Assembly: GCF_025244825.1 (NCBI RefSeq)
Contig: NZ_CP104263.1
Location: 3,472,001 to 3,536,000 of the forward strand
Source of the DNA: Arthrobacter jinronghuae
GTDB lineage: Bacteria > Actinomycetota > Actinomycetes > Actinomycetales > Micrococcaceae
Reading direction: 5' to 3'
DNA: 64,000 bases
Positions 11,296 to 19,062 of the stretch are shown in pieces; positions within the stretch are counted from its first letter, which is position 1, and each line of letters starts with the position of its first letter. Position numbers and translations under genes: made by a program. A model generated the notes under the pieces. That model was given only the letters and a program-made list of their open reading frames with translations. It searched no databases and was not told the origin of the DNA.

Positions 11296-12311
11296 TCCTC
11301 CGGCACGCGGGCCTTGCCGGAGGACGGCAGGGCCCGCAGATAGCCGCTCCCCCAGCGGGTGATTGCGTTGTACGCCTGTGCGCGGACCGCCGGTGCGGAC
11401 AGGAACACGTCATGCATCGCATTGGGGATCCTGTCCACGCTCACGGTGGAGCCCAGGGAGAGCGCGCGGTGGGCCACGACGTTGACGTCCAGCACGACGT
11501 CGGAGCGTGCCGCATCTTCCGACCAGCGCGGATGCAGGTAGCTGTTGTCTGACAGCAGCACCAGTACGGGCAGCTGCAGCTGCAGGCCCGCGGCGACCGT
11601 TGCCTGGGCGGAGAACACTGCATGCAGGAAAGCGACCGTGACCGGGAACCCCCGCACCGGACGCCATTCGGTGTCGTAATGCCATTCCCCGCCGAACGCG
11701 GCGGACACCGTCCGGGTGTAGATCCCGGGGTCGACCGGCGGCAACGGCCGGCGCGGGTGGTGCTGTGCCTCCAGGCTGACCAGCGGTGAAATAACCCGGC
11801 GCGCCAGTTCCGTGGCCTGGAATTCCAGCCAGGGGCTGTTCAGGATCAGGGCTGCGGCCCGGCCGGGGTGGCGCTGCGCCCAGAGCGCCAGGGTCAGGCC
11901 GCCGGTGGAGTGCCCGAGCAGGATCAGCGGCCTGGCGTCTGCAGCGTTCTGCCCCATGGCTTCCAGGGCTGCTCCCACATCCGCGTCATAGTCGCTGAGG
12001 TCCTGGACGTATCCGGGCTCCTCCCCCGGGCGCAGGCTCCGCCCGTAGTTGTGCAGGTCAACGGCGAAGAACCGCGCACCCTGCCCGGCCCAGTAGCTCG
12101 CCAGTTCGGTCTGGAAGAAGTAGTCCGACCAGCCGTGCACGTAGAGGACATCCGCCGTCGCGCCTGACGGCGCCGGGCCGGACTGCGGATCCGACGGCGT
12201 GTACCGGACCAGGGTGGCAATCTTGCCGCCGGGCAGGTCCAGGGTCAGCTGGTCGAATCCCTCGCCCAGGAAGTCCGGCTCCCACCGGCGCCGGGGGTGC
12301 GGTTTGCTCAT
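11292..12311 (-). CDS. alpha/beta-hydrolase (serine aminopeptidase S33 type / lysophospholipase-like)
   Basis: This 339-residue alpha/beta-hydrolase has an oxyanion-side VLYVHGWSDYFFQ block, the nucleophile elbow LLGHSTGGL (Ser), and a late PNAMHDVFLS segment supplying the catalytic His. It resembles monoglyceride-lipase-like S33 proteins. There is no signal peptide, so it is probably cytosolic. Its ATG at 12311 overlaps the stop of the upstream alcohol dehydrogenase (12308-12311), so the two are translationally coupled and may act in one pathway. The frame is open upstream inside the dehydrogenase gene, but that is a shadow. Substrate unknown. Confidence 0.82.
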   Translation of the reverse strand: MSKPHPRRRWEPDFLGEGFDQLTLDLPGGKIATLVRYTPSDPQSGPAPSGATADVLYVHGWSDYFFQTELASYWAGQGARFFAVDLHNYGRSLRPGEEPGYVQDLSDYDADVGAALEAMGQNAADARPLILLGHSTGGLTLALWAQRHPGRAAALILNSPWLEFQATELARRVISPLVSLEAQHHPRRPLPPVDPGIYTRTVSAAFGGEWHYDTEWRPVRGFPVTVAFLHAVFSAQATVAAGLQLQLPVLVLLSDNSYLHPRWSEDAARSDVVLDVNVVAHRALSLGSTVSVDRIPNAMHDVFLSAPAVRAQAYNAITRWGSGYLRALPSSGKARVPED

Positions 12312-13453
12312 GCAGAACCGCCGTCCTGTCCGAAGCGGATGACCTGGCGGATGGCGAGGCCGTCCGCCAGGGTGTCCATGGCCGAGTTGATGTCCTCCAG
12401 CGCAATGGTGGAGGAGACCAGTTCCTCCACCGGCAGTTTCCCCTCCCGCCACAGCTGCGCGTAAACCGGGATGTCCCGGGCAGGAACAGCGGAACCGAGA
12501 TAGCTGCCGATGATGGTCCGCGCTTCGGCGGTCAAGGTCAGCGGCGTGATTTCGGAGGTCTGGTCCGGGGCCGGCAGCCCTACCGTGACGGTGGTGCCCC
12601 CGGGGGCTGTGATCCGTACGGCCGTTTCGAAGGCACGGGGATGCCCGGCAGCCTCGATCACCAGCGCAGGGCGGATACCGGCGTCGAGGGCCTCCTGCGG
12701 CGTGTACACCGCGTCGGCGCCGAGCTCCCGGGCGCGTGCCAGTTTCTCCGGCAATGAGTCGATGCCGATCACACTGCGCACGTCCAGCGACAGTGCGGTC
12801 AGCAGGGCCGCCATGCCGACGCCGCCGAGCCCGACAATCGCGACGTCGTCGTCCTTGCCCGGACGGGCCGGGTTCAGCACCGCGCCGCCTCCGGTGAGGA
12901 CGGCGCACCCCAGCAGGGCCGCCACGTGGGGCGGAATGTCGTCATCCACGGGTACCACTGACTTCCGGTTGACCACGGCATGCGTGGCGAAGCCGGAGAC
13001 GCCGAGGTGGTGGCGCACTTCACCGCCGTCCGCGGAGGTCAGGCGCATCCCGCCGTCGAGCAGCGTACCCGCATTATTCGCTGCCGACCCAGGGATGCAG
13101 GGCATCTTGCCCTCGGTCCGGCAGCCTGCACATTCACCGCAGCGGGGCAGGAAGGCCATCACCACGCGCTGTCCGACGGCGAGGTCCTCCACGCCCTCGC
13201 CCAGCTCCTCCACCTTGCCCGCGGCCTCGTGTCCGAGCAGCATGGGCAGCGGCCGAACCCGGCTGCCGTTCACCACCGACAGGTCCGAGTGGCACAGGCT
13301 CGCCGCCTCGATGCGCACCATGATTTCACCCGGCCCGGGCGGCTGCAGCTGGAGGTCCTGCACCACCACCGGCCGGGACTGCGCGTAGGGGCGCGGGGCG
13401 CCGATGGTCTGCAGGACCGCGCCGCGGATGGACCTGGTGCTGTCGGTGCCCAT
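12308..13453 (-). CDS. zinc-dependent alcohol dehydrogenase (MDR family)
   Basis: This 381-residue medium-chain dehydrogenase has catalytic zinc ligands in SLCHSDLS and GHEAAGKVEE, a structural zinc loop CGECAGCRTEGKMPC, and a Rossmann motif GLGGVGMAALL. The set is typical of class III-like alcohol/aldehyde dehydrogenases of actinobacteria, some of which use mycothiol; thiol dependence cannot be judged here. ATG 13453 (MGTDSTRS) follows a GGGAGA site. It is the first gene of a coupled pair with the S33 hydrolase. Confidence 0.85.
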   Translation of the reverse strand: MGTDSTRSIRGAVLQTIGAPRPYAQSRPVVVQDLQLQPPGPGEIMVRIEAASLCHSDLSVVNGSRVRPLPMLLGHEAAGKVEELGEGVEDLAVGQRVVMAFLPRCGECAGCRTEGKMPCIPGSAANNAGTLLDGGMRLTSADGGEVRHHLGVSGFATHAVVNRKSVVPVDDDIPPHVAALLGCAVLTGGGAVLNPARPGKDDDVAIVGLGGVGMAALLTALSLDVRSVIGIDSLPEKLARARELGADAVYTPQEALDAGIRPALVIEAAGHPRAFETAVRITAPGGTTVTVGLPAPDQTSEITPLTLTAEARTIIGSYLGSAVPARDIPVYAQLWREGKLPVEELVSSTIALEDINSAMDTLADGLAIRQVIRFGQDGGSA

Positions 13454-13620
13454 GAACTCTCCCTCGAGTAAATTTCGAACCGGGCTTCCGGTCCCTTTCG
13501 ATACGCCAGCCCTATTCCACCACGACCAACCCGGGCCGTCCCGCTGTTTCCGCTGCCCGAACCGCTTCAACACGGCATCGGTGCCCGCCCGGCCGCCATT
13601 CCTTTGGCAAGATTAGGGCC

Positions 13621-14079
13621 ATGAGTAAGAGTTCCAGGACCGTACCGGCGCTGCCGGACAAAGACACCCTTGCGCTGAAACGCGCGCTGGCTGCCGGCGA
13701 CGTCACCGTTTTCGTGGACGGCACGGCGCTGCGGCTGCCCGACGCCGCCCGGGACGCTGTGCTGGACCTGCTGTCCCGACTCGCCGCGGGCGCCCCCGTG
13801 ACGGTGTCCTCGGAGCCTGCCGCGCCGGTGGATCCACCGCTTCCGGCCGGGCCGGTGCCCCTGCTGACCACTTCCCAGGCGGCCGCCGCAGCGGGCATTT
13901 CCCACACCTACCTGCGCAACCTGACGGATGCCGGTGTTATCCCGGTCCAATACCGCGGCTCGCACCGCCGGATCCGGATGGAAGATGTCCAGGCCTGGCT
14001 CGAATCGCAGCAGGCCGCGAGAGCAGCCAAAGCGGCGGGCGAAGCAACGGAGAACGGCGCGGACAACACCGGCACCTGA
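13621..14079 (+). CDS. small DNA-binding protein with excisionase/MerR-type HTH
   Basis: This is a 152-residue protein. The first 80 residues are an uncharacterised region (LALKRALAAGDVTVFVDGTALRLPDAARDAVLDLL); residues about 83-135 form an excisionase-type winged HTH: LLTTSQAAAAAGISHTYLRNLTDAGVIPVQYRGSHRRIRMEDVQAWL. The architecture resembles antitoxin-like or prophage-type HTH proteins of Actinobacteria, but no toxin or phage gene is nearby. It stands alone between the divergent dehydrogenase pair and alanine dehydrogenase. Its targets are unknown. Confidence 0.75.
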   Translation: MSKSSRTVPALPDKDTLALKRALAAGDVTVFVDGTALRLPDAARDAVLDLLSRLAAGAPVTVSSEPAAPVDPPLPAGPVPLLTTSQAAAAAGISHTYLRNLTDAGVIPVQYRGSHRRIRMEDVQAWLESQQAARAAKAAGEATENGADNTGT

Positions 14080-14206
14080 TCTCGGAAGCCGGCCGGCGGA
14101 GGAAAACCGGCTCCCGGTGCCCCTGCCCGGCCGCGCGGCAGGGGACCTATGCTGGGGATGTGTCGGCGGACACCCCGCCGGCTGACCCTACTGACGGAGC
14201 AATACT

Positions 14207-15325
14207 GTGATCATCGGTATCCCCAAGGAAATCAAGAACAATGAATTCCGTGTAGCAATAACCGCCTCGGGCGTGCATGAACTCCGCTCCCATGGCCATC
14301 AGGTGCTGGTACAAAGCGGTGCCGGCACCGGCTCGAACATTACGGACGCGGAATACACCGCCGCCGGGGCGCAGATTCTGGACTCAGCCGACGACGTCTG
14401 GGCCCAGTCCGCCATGATTCTCAAGGTCAAGGAGCCGGTTGCCTCCGAATACCGGCATTTCCGGCCGGGCCTGATCCTCTTCACTTACCTGCATCTGGCC
14501 GCCGAGCCGGAGCTGACGGCTGCGCTGCTCGAACGCGGAGTCACTGCGATCGCCTATGAGACCGTGCAGCGCGGCCGGTCCCTCCCCCTGCTGGCACCCA
14601 TGTCCGAAGTAGCCGGACGGCTTTCGGTGCAGGTGGGGGCGCAGTCCATGATGGCCCCGGCGGGTGGGCCGGGCCTGCTGCTGGGCGGCGTTCCAGGTGT
14701 CCGGTCGGCCAAGGTAGTGGTGCTGGGGGCCGGCGTGGCCGGGACTAACGCGGCGGCGGCGGCCGTCGGCGCCCATGCGGACGTCACGGTCCTGGACATC
14801 AATATTGACCGGCTGCGGGAACTCGATGAGCTGTATGCCGGCCGGATCAAGACGGTGGCATCCAACGCCTTCGAGATCGAGCGGGCCATAGTGGATGCGG
14901 ATCTGGTGATCGGCTCGGTGCTGATCCCCGGGGCCCGTGCTCCGAAGCTGGTCACAAATGACATGGTTTCGCGCATGAAACCGGGAAGCGTGCTGGTGGA
15001 CATCGCGGTGGACCAGGGCGGCTGCTTTGAAGACAGCCATCCCACCACGCACGAAGATCCGACCTTCCGCGTGCACGGCTCCCTGTTTTACTGCGTGGCC
15101 AACATGCCCGGCGCGGTCCCCAACACGTCCACCTACGCCTTGACCAACGTGACACTGCCGTACGCAGTGGCGCTGGCAAGCCTCGGCGTGGCAGGCGCCT
15201 TCGAGAAGTACCCGGACCTCGCCCACGGCCTCAACATCGCCGGCGGCCGGGTCACCCACGCGTCGGTCTCTGCCGCCCACGGGCTGGAACTGACCTCGGA
15301 ATGGCCGGATCTGGTGACTTCCTAG
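14207..15325 (+). CDS. ald: alanine dehydrogenase
   Basis: Ald interconverts L-alanine and pyruvate plus ammonia with NAD. The 372-residue product begins MIIGIPKEIKNNEFRVAIT, the standard Ald N-terminus, with the substrate-binding lysine/arginine set. Later come LVGAQSMM-like QVGAQSMMAPAGG, the Rossmann VVVLGAGVAGTNAA, and SVLVDIAVDQGGCFE. The start is GTG 14207 with a CGGAGC site. A 14-bp hairpin terminates it at 15334-15368. Confidence 0.96.
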   Translation: MIIGIPKEIKNNEFRVAITASGVHELRSHGHQVLVQSGAGTGSNITDAEYTAAGAQILDSADDVWAQSAMILKVKEPVASEYRHFRPGLILFTYLHLAAEPELTAALLERGVTAIAYETVQRGRSLPLLAPMSEVAGRLSVQVGAQSMMAPAGGPGLLLGGVPGVRSAKVVVLGAGVAGTNAAAAAVGAHADVTVLDINIDRLRELDELYAGRIKTVASNAFEIERAIVDADLVIGSVLIPGARAPKLVTNDMVSRMKPGSVLVDIAVDQGGCFEDSHPTTHEDPTFRVHGSLFYCVANMPGAVPNTSTYALTNVTLPYAVALASLGVAGAFEKYPDLAHGLNIAGGRVTHASVSAAHGLELTSEWPDLVTS

Positions 15326-15333
15326 CGTTTCAG

Positions 15334-15368
15334 GCCGTCCGGTCCGCCGCGGCTGCGGACCGGACGGC
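15334..15368. terminator. bidirectional terminator between ald and the MFS gene
   Basis: A perfect 14-bp GC-rich hairpin (GCCGTCCGGTCCGC, 7-nt loop, GCGGACCGGACGGC) lies between convergent stops. It lacks a strong T-tract, as is common in high-GC actinobacteria. Confidence 0.7.
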
Positions 15369-15373
15369 GGCAA

Positions 15374-16711
15374 TCAGTGAACCGGCGCGGCAGCCTTGGG
15401 GCTGGGGCCGCGAAGGACCGGCTGGCCGAGCATGGAAATGATGACGGCGCCCAGCGCCATCGGGATAACGAACAGGAAGTACAAGTCACCGGGCGTCCAG
15501 CCGCCGTCCATCAGGGTACCGGCCAGGATCGGCGAGATGATGGCGCCGATGCGGCCCATGCCGATCACCAGTCCCAGTGCCGTGCCGCGGACCTCACTCG
15601 TGTAGTAGGTGGGGCTGATCGCCAACATACCGGCGATGGGCGCGTTGGAGCCGAACCCTACCAGCGCTGCCGCGAACAGGGCCCAGCCAAGCGAACCGTT
15701 GGTCGAGTTGGCGAACACGACGAAAGTGGCGGCCCCGATCACGAAGAACACGGCCAGGACCTTGCGCATGGGGAAGCGTGCACCGAGCAGGCCCAGCAGG
15801 ACGCCGCCGACAATTGCCCCGACGCTGAACAGCACTCCAGCATTGATGCCGTCCTGGGCGGTAAAACCGCTTTCCGCAATCAGCCGGGGCGTCCAGGAGT
15901 TCGCGAAGTAGAAGCTCGCCATAAGGACAAAGTAGGCCAGGGCCAGCAGGATGGTTCGGCGGGCGTTGTAGCCGGTAAGGACGTCCGCAAAACGGGATTT
16001 GTTCTGCTCCGCCAGCACGGATTCCGGCAGCACATCCACGGCCGGCTGCCGGATGGCCCGCAGGCTGCGGTTGACCCGTTCCAGTGCGCCTGCAGGCCGG
16101 CGGGTCAACAGATAGTCGACCGATTCCGGGAATACCTTCATCACCAGCGGAATCATCAGGATGGTGACGACGGCGCCGAACAGGAAGGCCGAACGCCAGC
16201 CGTATTGGCTGATCAAAACGCCGCTGATCAGGCCGCCGAGGACGCCGCCGATTGGCTGCCCGATGCTGACGAGGGACAGGGCCGTGGATCGGCACTTGGC
16301 ATTGGAGAACTCAGAGGCGAAGACACTGATGGTGGACTGGAGCGTTCCAATGGCCACGCCCGTCAGGAGGCGGAGAATCAGCAGCACCGCATAGTTCGGG
16401 GCAAAGTAGGAGGCCAGCATGCCTGCGGCAACAATGCAGACACCGATCAGCAGCGTTTTCTGCCGCCCGATAATGTCCGCGACCGTCGAGACGAAGATGG
16501 ATCCGACAGCCATGCCCACCAGTGCTGCGCTGAGCAGGTAGCCCAGCTGTGCGCCGTTCAATCCCCACTCTTCGACCACATGGCTGGCGCTGAAGGCCAT
16601 GACCAGGACATCGAAGCCGTCGATCATGTAAAGGGTGGTGCAAATGGCGATAATAGCCACCTGCCGCGGGCTCATCCGCGAATCTTCGATCCGTTCCTTG
16701 ATTTGCACCAA
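15374..16711 (-). CDS. MFS transporter, aromatic acid:H+ symporter-like
   Basis: This 445-residue, 12-helix MFS permease has DGFDVLVMAFSASHVVEEW in helix 1, typical of the AAHS (PcaK/BenK-like) group, and the MFS loop VADIIGRQKTLL. The frame starts at TTG 16711 or GTG 16708 with no clear ribosome binding site; ATG 16675 (MSPRQV) is an alternative. No aromatic degradation genes are adjacent, so the substrate (aromatic or other small acid) is inferred from family only. A 13-bp palindrome 140 nt upstream may regulate it. Confidence 0.8.
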   Translation of the reverse strand: MVQIKERIEDSRMSPRQVAIIAICTTLYMIDGFDVLVMAFSASHVVEEWGLNGAQLGYLLSAALVGMAVGSIFVSTVADIIGRQKTLLIGVCIVAAGMLASYFAPNYAVLLILRLLTGVAIGTLQSTISVFASEFSNAKCRSTALSLVSIGQPIGGVLGGLISGVLISQYGWRSAFLFGAVVTILMIPLVMKVFPESVDYLLTRRPAGALERVNRSLRAIRQPAVDVLPESVLAEQNKSRFADVLTGYNARRTILLALAYFVLMASFYFANSWTPRLIAESGFTAQDGINAGVLFSVGAIVGGVLLGLLGARFPMRKVLAVFFVIGAATFVVFANSTNGSLGWALFAAALVGFGSNAPIAGMLAISPTYYTSEVRGTALGLVIGMGRIGAIISPILAGTLMDGGWTPGDLYFLFVIPMALGAVIISMLGQPVLRGPSPKAAAPVH

Positions 16712-17012
16712 ACAAAGCTAACTGAGAACTGCGTCACTGAAGGATTCCATGTCGCGGAACGTCGAAATCGTTACGGACCGGGCACCGGCCGGTCAGCTTC
16801 CAGTGAACCCTCGATCCCGTTTGTCCGGCGCGGATACTTCACAATAAGATGACCATTGGTCAAGACGTGGCCACAGGCTGTTTGCCAGCCGCACCCAACC
16901 TTCATACCTCTGAGGAACCAGTGCCGTTTCACCACGTCTGCCCCCGCGACACCTTTCTCCTAAGCGCCCCTAAGACCACGGTTACGGGCTTTTCGGTCAG
17001 CTCCCGCACAGC
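16712..17012. promoter_or_regulatory. divergent intergenic region with 13-bp palindrome
   Basis: There is no gene in this 301-nt stretch. TGACCATTGGTCA at 16850-16862 is a perfect palindrome around a central T and is the only clear operator-like element between the MFS gene and the MarR-like regulator. I infer it may bind the adjacent regulator. Confidence 0.45.
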
Positions 17013-17510
17013 GTGGGCGGCAGCGTGACTCCGGCCCGCGGCGAAGAAGCAGCTTCGCGCGTCCCGTCCGGCCCCAACCCTGCATCCGGTTCCGAACCCG
17101 CCACGGCACCGGGCTATTTCCCCCGTCTCCTCTCGGCAGCTGCCCATGTAAAACACATCGCCTCAGACAGTGCACTGGATCGGTTCGGCCTCAACCAGGC
17201 CAGCTTTCACCTGCTTGAATGCCTTGCCTCAGCGGCAGCTACGGAAGCTGAGCTGGCCGAGGCGGAAGGCCAGTCCGAAACGGCTATTAGAGTCCACCTC
17301 CTGAAGCTCCAGTCCTCCGGATACTCCGTCCGGGACGAGTCCGGGATCTGGTCGGTTACCGACGCAGGCCTCAAGGCCATCGAGTGGGCAAATCTCGCCC
17401 AGGCGGAAACGACCCTGGACGACAGCCAGGAACTGCGGCAGGCGCTGCGCTCCCTCATCTCCTCGCTTGGGCTCGAGCAGCCCGACGGCGGGACGCAGAA
17501 GAAACTCTAA
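17013..17510 (+). CDS. MarR-like winged-helix regulator
   Basis: This 165-residue protein has a Gly/Pro/Ala-rich N-terminus and a MarR-type core: a dimerisation helix YFPRLLSAAAHVKHIASD, a HTH around FGLNQASFHLLECLASAAATEAELAEAEGQSETAIRVHLLKL and a wing SGYSVRDESGIWSVTDAGL. The GTG at 17013 is the first possible start; GTG 17025 is equally plausible. It is divergent from the MFS transporter, suggesting control of that gene. The effector is unknown. Confidence 0.68.
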   Translation: MGGSVTPARGEEAASRVPSGPNPASGSEPATAPGYFPRLLSAAAHVKHIASDSALDRFGLNQASFHLLECLASAAATEAELAEAEGQSETAIRVHLLKLQSSGYSVRDESGIWSVTDAGLKAIEWANLAQAETTLDDSQELRQALRSLISSLGLEQPDGGTQKKL

Positions 17511-17512
17511 GC

Positions 17513-18103
17513 TCAGCTGGGCCGCGCGAACGCGCCCACCAACTCCTCCCATCCCTTCTCCAGGCGGGGCAGGCCCATGCCTTCCTCGCCGCGCAGGTGG
17601 AGAAGCAGGCCTGCATCAAGGAAGGCCATCAACTGGTAGGCGGCGAGTTCCGGGTCCGGAACCGTGCCGGTCAGGCGGAGCAGCCCGGCGAGGTGCCGGC
17701 GTGCAAGGCTTCGGGACGGATGCTGGTAGCGGGTCCGGGGATCGACGTCGGCCGCCCGGGCCAGCTCCCCGGTCACGTTCAGCGATGCCAACCGTGCCAG
17801 GCCGAAGGCCAACAGCCGGTCCCTGGGCGGTGCCCCTGGCCCCAACGGGGCCGGACCGAACTGGTAGGCGGTCCGGAAACCCTGCTCGGCATGGTCCAGA
17901 AGCGCCTGCATCAAGCCGGCGCGGGAGCCGAAGCGCCGGAATACCGTCCCCTTGCCCACGTGGGCCCGCTCGGCAAGATCATCCATCGTCAGGGCGTCGG
18001 CACCGCCGGCTGCAACGAGTTCCAGGGCTGCTTCGAGCAGGCGGTGGTGGTTCCGGGCGGCGTCCACCCGGATACCGGCTTGTGATGGTCCTCTCCCACT
18101 CAT
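17513..18103 (-). CDS. TetR family transcriptional regulator
   Basis: This 196-residue protein has an N-terminal TetR DNA-binding domain (RLLEAALELVAAGGADALTMDDLAERAHVGKGTVFRRFGSRAGLMQAL) and a helical ligand-binding C-terminus. The start ATG 18103 (MSGRGPSQ) fits the family; upstream reading would run into the FMN reductase promoter. It is divergent from the FMN reductase, and the shared 115-nt region carries a 14-bp palindrome, a likely operator. It ends 3 nt from the convergent MarR-like gene. Confidence 0.85.
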   Translation of the reverse strand: MSGRGPSQAGIRVDAARNHHRLLEAALELVAAGGADALTMDDLAERAHVGKGTVFRRFGSRAGLMQALLDHAEQGFRTAYQFGPAPLGPGAPPRDRLLAFGLARLASLNVTGELARAADVDPRTRYQHPSRSLARRHLAGLLRLTGTVPDPELAAYQLMAFLDAGLLLHLRGEEGMGLPRLEKGWEELVGAFARPS

Positions 18104-18135
18104 GCGGGCCAGTGTAGCGCCGCGGGGAATAAAAT

Positions 18136-18149
18136 CGGACTGTAGTCCG
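18136..18149. promoter_or_regulatory. candidate TetR operator
   Basis: CGGACTGTAGTCCG has 6-bp inverted arms (CGGACT/AGTCCG) around GT. It lies 32 nt upstream of the TetR start and 69 nt upstream of the FMN reductase start, an ideal place for a regulator controlling both genes. Confidence 0.55.
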
Positions 18150-18218
18150 CTTAAGGTCGTGAAGAAGAATCCGTGCCCGTGCCCCAGAAGCGGCACGGCC
18201 AAGACAGGAGTTCCAATT

Positions 18219-18776
18219 TTGAGCACCACCATCCTGACCCTCGTCGGCAGCCTCCGCGTCGGTTCCATCAACCGCCAGCTCGCTGAAGCCGCCGCCGCCG
18301 GCGCTCCGGAAGGCGTCGAGGTGAAGCTCTTTGAGGGGTTGGGCGACATTCCGTTCTACAACGAGGATATCGACGTAGACAGGCTCGTCCCCGAAGCAGC
18401 ACAGGCCCTGCGCAACGCGGCCGCTGCTTCTGACGGCCTGCTGCTGATCAGCCCCGAATACAACGGCACCATGCCTGCCGTGCTGAAGAACGCCATTGAC
18501 TGGCTGTCCCGCCCCTTCGGTGCCGGTGCCATCTCCGGCATGCCCACCGCCGTCATCGGCTCTGCCTTCGGCCAGTACGGCGGTGTTTGGGCACAGGACG
18601 ATGCACGCAAGTCGGTCGGCATCGCCGGCGCCCGCGTGGTCGAGGAAGTCCGCCTCGCCATCGGCGGATCCGTGACGCGCTACGACGGCATCCACCCGCA
18701 GGATGACCCGGACACCGTTGCCCAGCTCGGCGAGGCCGTCCGCGTTCTCGCAGAAGCTTCTGTCTCCGCAGCCTAG
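18219..18776 (+). CDS. NADPH-dependent FMN reductase / quinone reductase
   Basis: This 185-residue flavodoxin-like reductase of the NADPH_FMN_red family has an N-terminal flavin phosphate loop LVGSLRVGSINRQLA and the signature SPEYNGTMPAVLKNAIDWLSRP. The start is TTG 18219 with an AGGAG site 8 nt upstream. Such enzymes reduce FMN or quinones and are often induced by a TetR regulator in electrophile or oxidative stress. A 14-bp hairpin terminator follows at 18792-18825. Confidence 0.9.
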   Translation: MSTTILTLVGSLRVGSINRQLAEAAAAGAPEGVEVKLFEGLGDIPFYNEDIDVDRLVPEAAQALRNAAAASDGLLLISPEYNGTMPAVLKNAIDWLSRPFGAGAISGMPTAVIGSAFGQYGGVWAQDDARKSVGIAGARVVEEVRLAIGGSVTRYDGIHPQDDPDTVAQLGEAVRVLAEASVSAA

Positions 18777-18791
18777 GCAACGCAGACAGAA

Positions 18792-18825
18792 AAGAGGGAC
18801 GGACCGTCACTGGTCCGTCCCTCTT
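18792..18825. terminator. terminator between FMN reductase and the 62-residue gene
   Basis: A perfect 14-bp hairpin AAGAGGGACGGACC, 6-nt loop, GGTCCGTCCCTCTT ends in TT and lies between convergent stops. It can serve both strands. Confidence 0.75.
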
Positions 18826-18842
18826 CTGCGTTCGGCGTCCTT

Positions 18843-19031
18843 CTAGTACCAGACCTCGTCCGCCCAGGCCGCGTCCCTCAGGTATTCACGCGCCGGGCCA
18901 ACATTCCAGGCTTCACCGTAGGGCGCCAGGACCCCGCTGTTCTGCAGATCAGCCAAGACGTCATCCGAGCAGCCAAGGACCGAGCCGAGTTCTTGCGCGT
19001 CCGCTACCACTACTTCTTCATGATCGGCCAC
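18843..19031 (-). CDS. 62-residue protein of the SpaB_C locus, unknown function
   Basis: This small acidic protein starts at GTG 19031, with AAGGGGG about 8 nt upstream, 32 nt after the stop of the SpaB_C-domain gene, so it is probably in the same operon. The core (DAQELGSVLGCSDDVLADLQNSGVLAPYGEAWNVGPAREYL) faintly resembles a MerR/excisionase-type helix-turn-helix with a short wing. It ends in the aromatic tail ADEVWY. It could be a small regulatory or chaperone-like protein, or a peptide substrate for the upstream enzyme. I do not recognise a family. Confidence 0.5.
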   Translation of the reverse strand: MADHEEVVVADAQELGSVLGCSDDVLADLQNSGVLAPYGEAWNVGPAREYLRDAAWADEVWY

Positions 19032-19062
19032 CGGATGGGCCCCCTTCCCATTGCGCGCAGGT

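Noticed and set aside
12312..12908. Upstream extension of the S33 hydrolase
   Set aside because: It overlaps the alcohol dehydrogenase in another frame with Arg-rich nonsense; ATG 12311 is coupled to the dehydrogenase stop.
15377..16852. 491-codon plus-strand frame over the MFS gene
   Set aside because: Antisense shadow with no domain and no ribosome binding site; the MFS gene is clear on the other strand.
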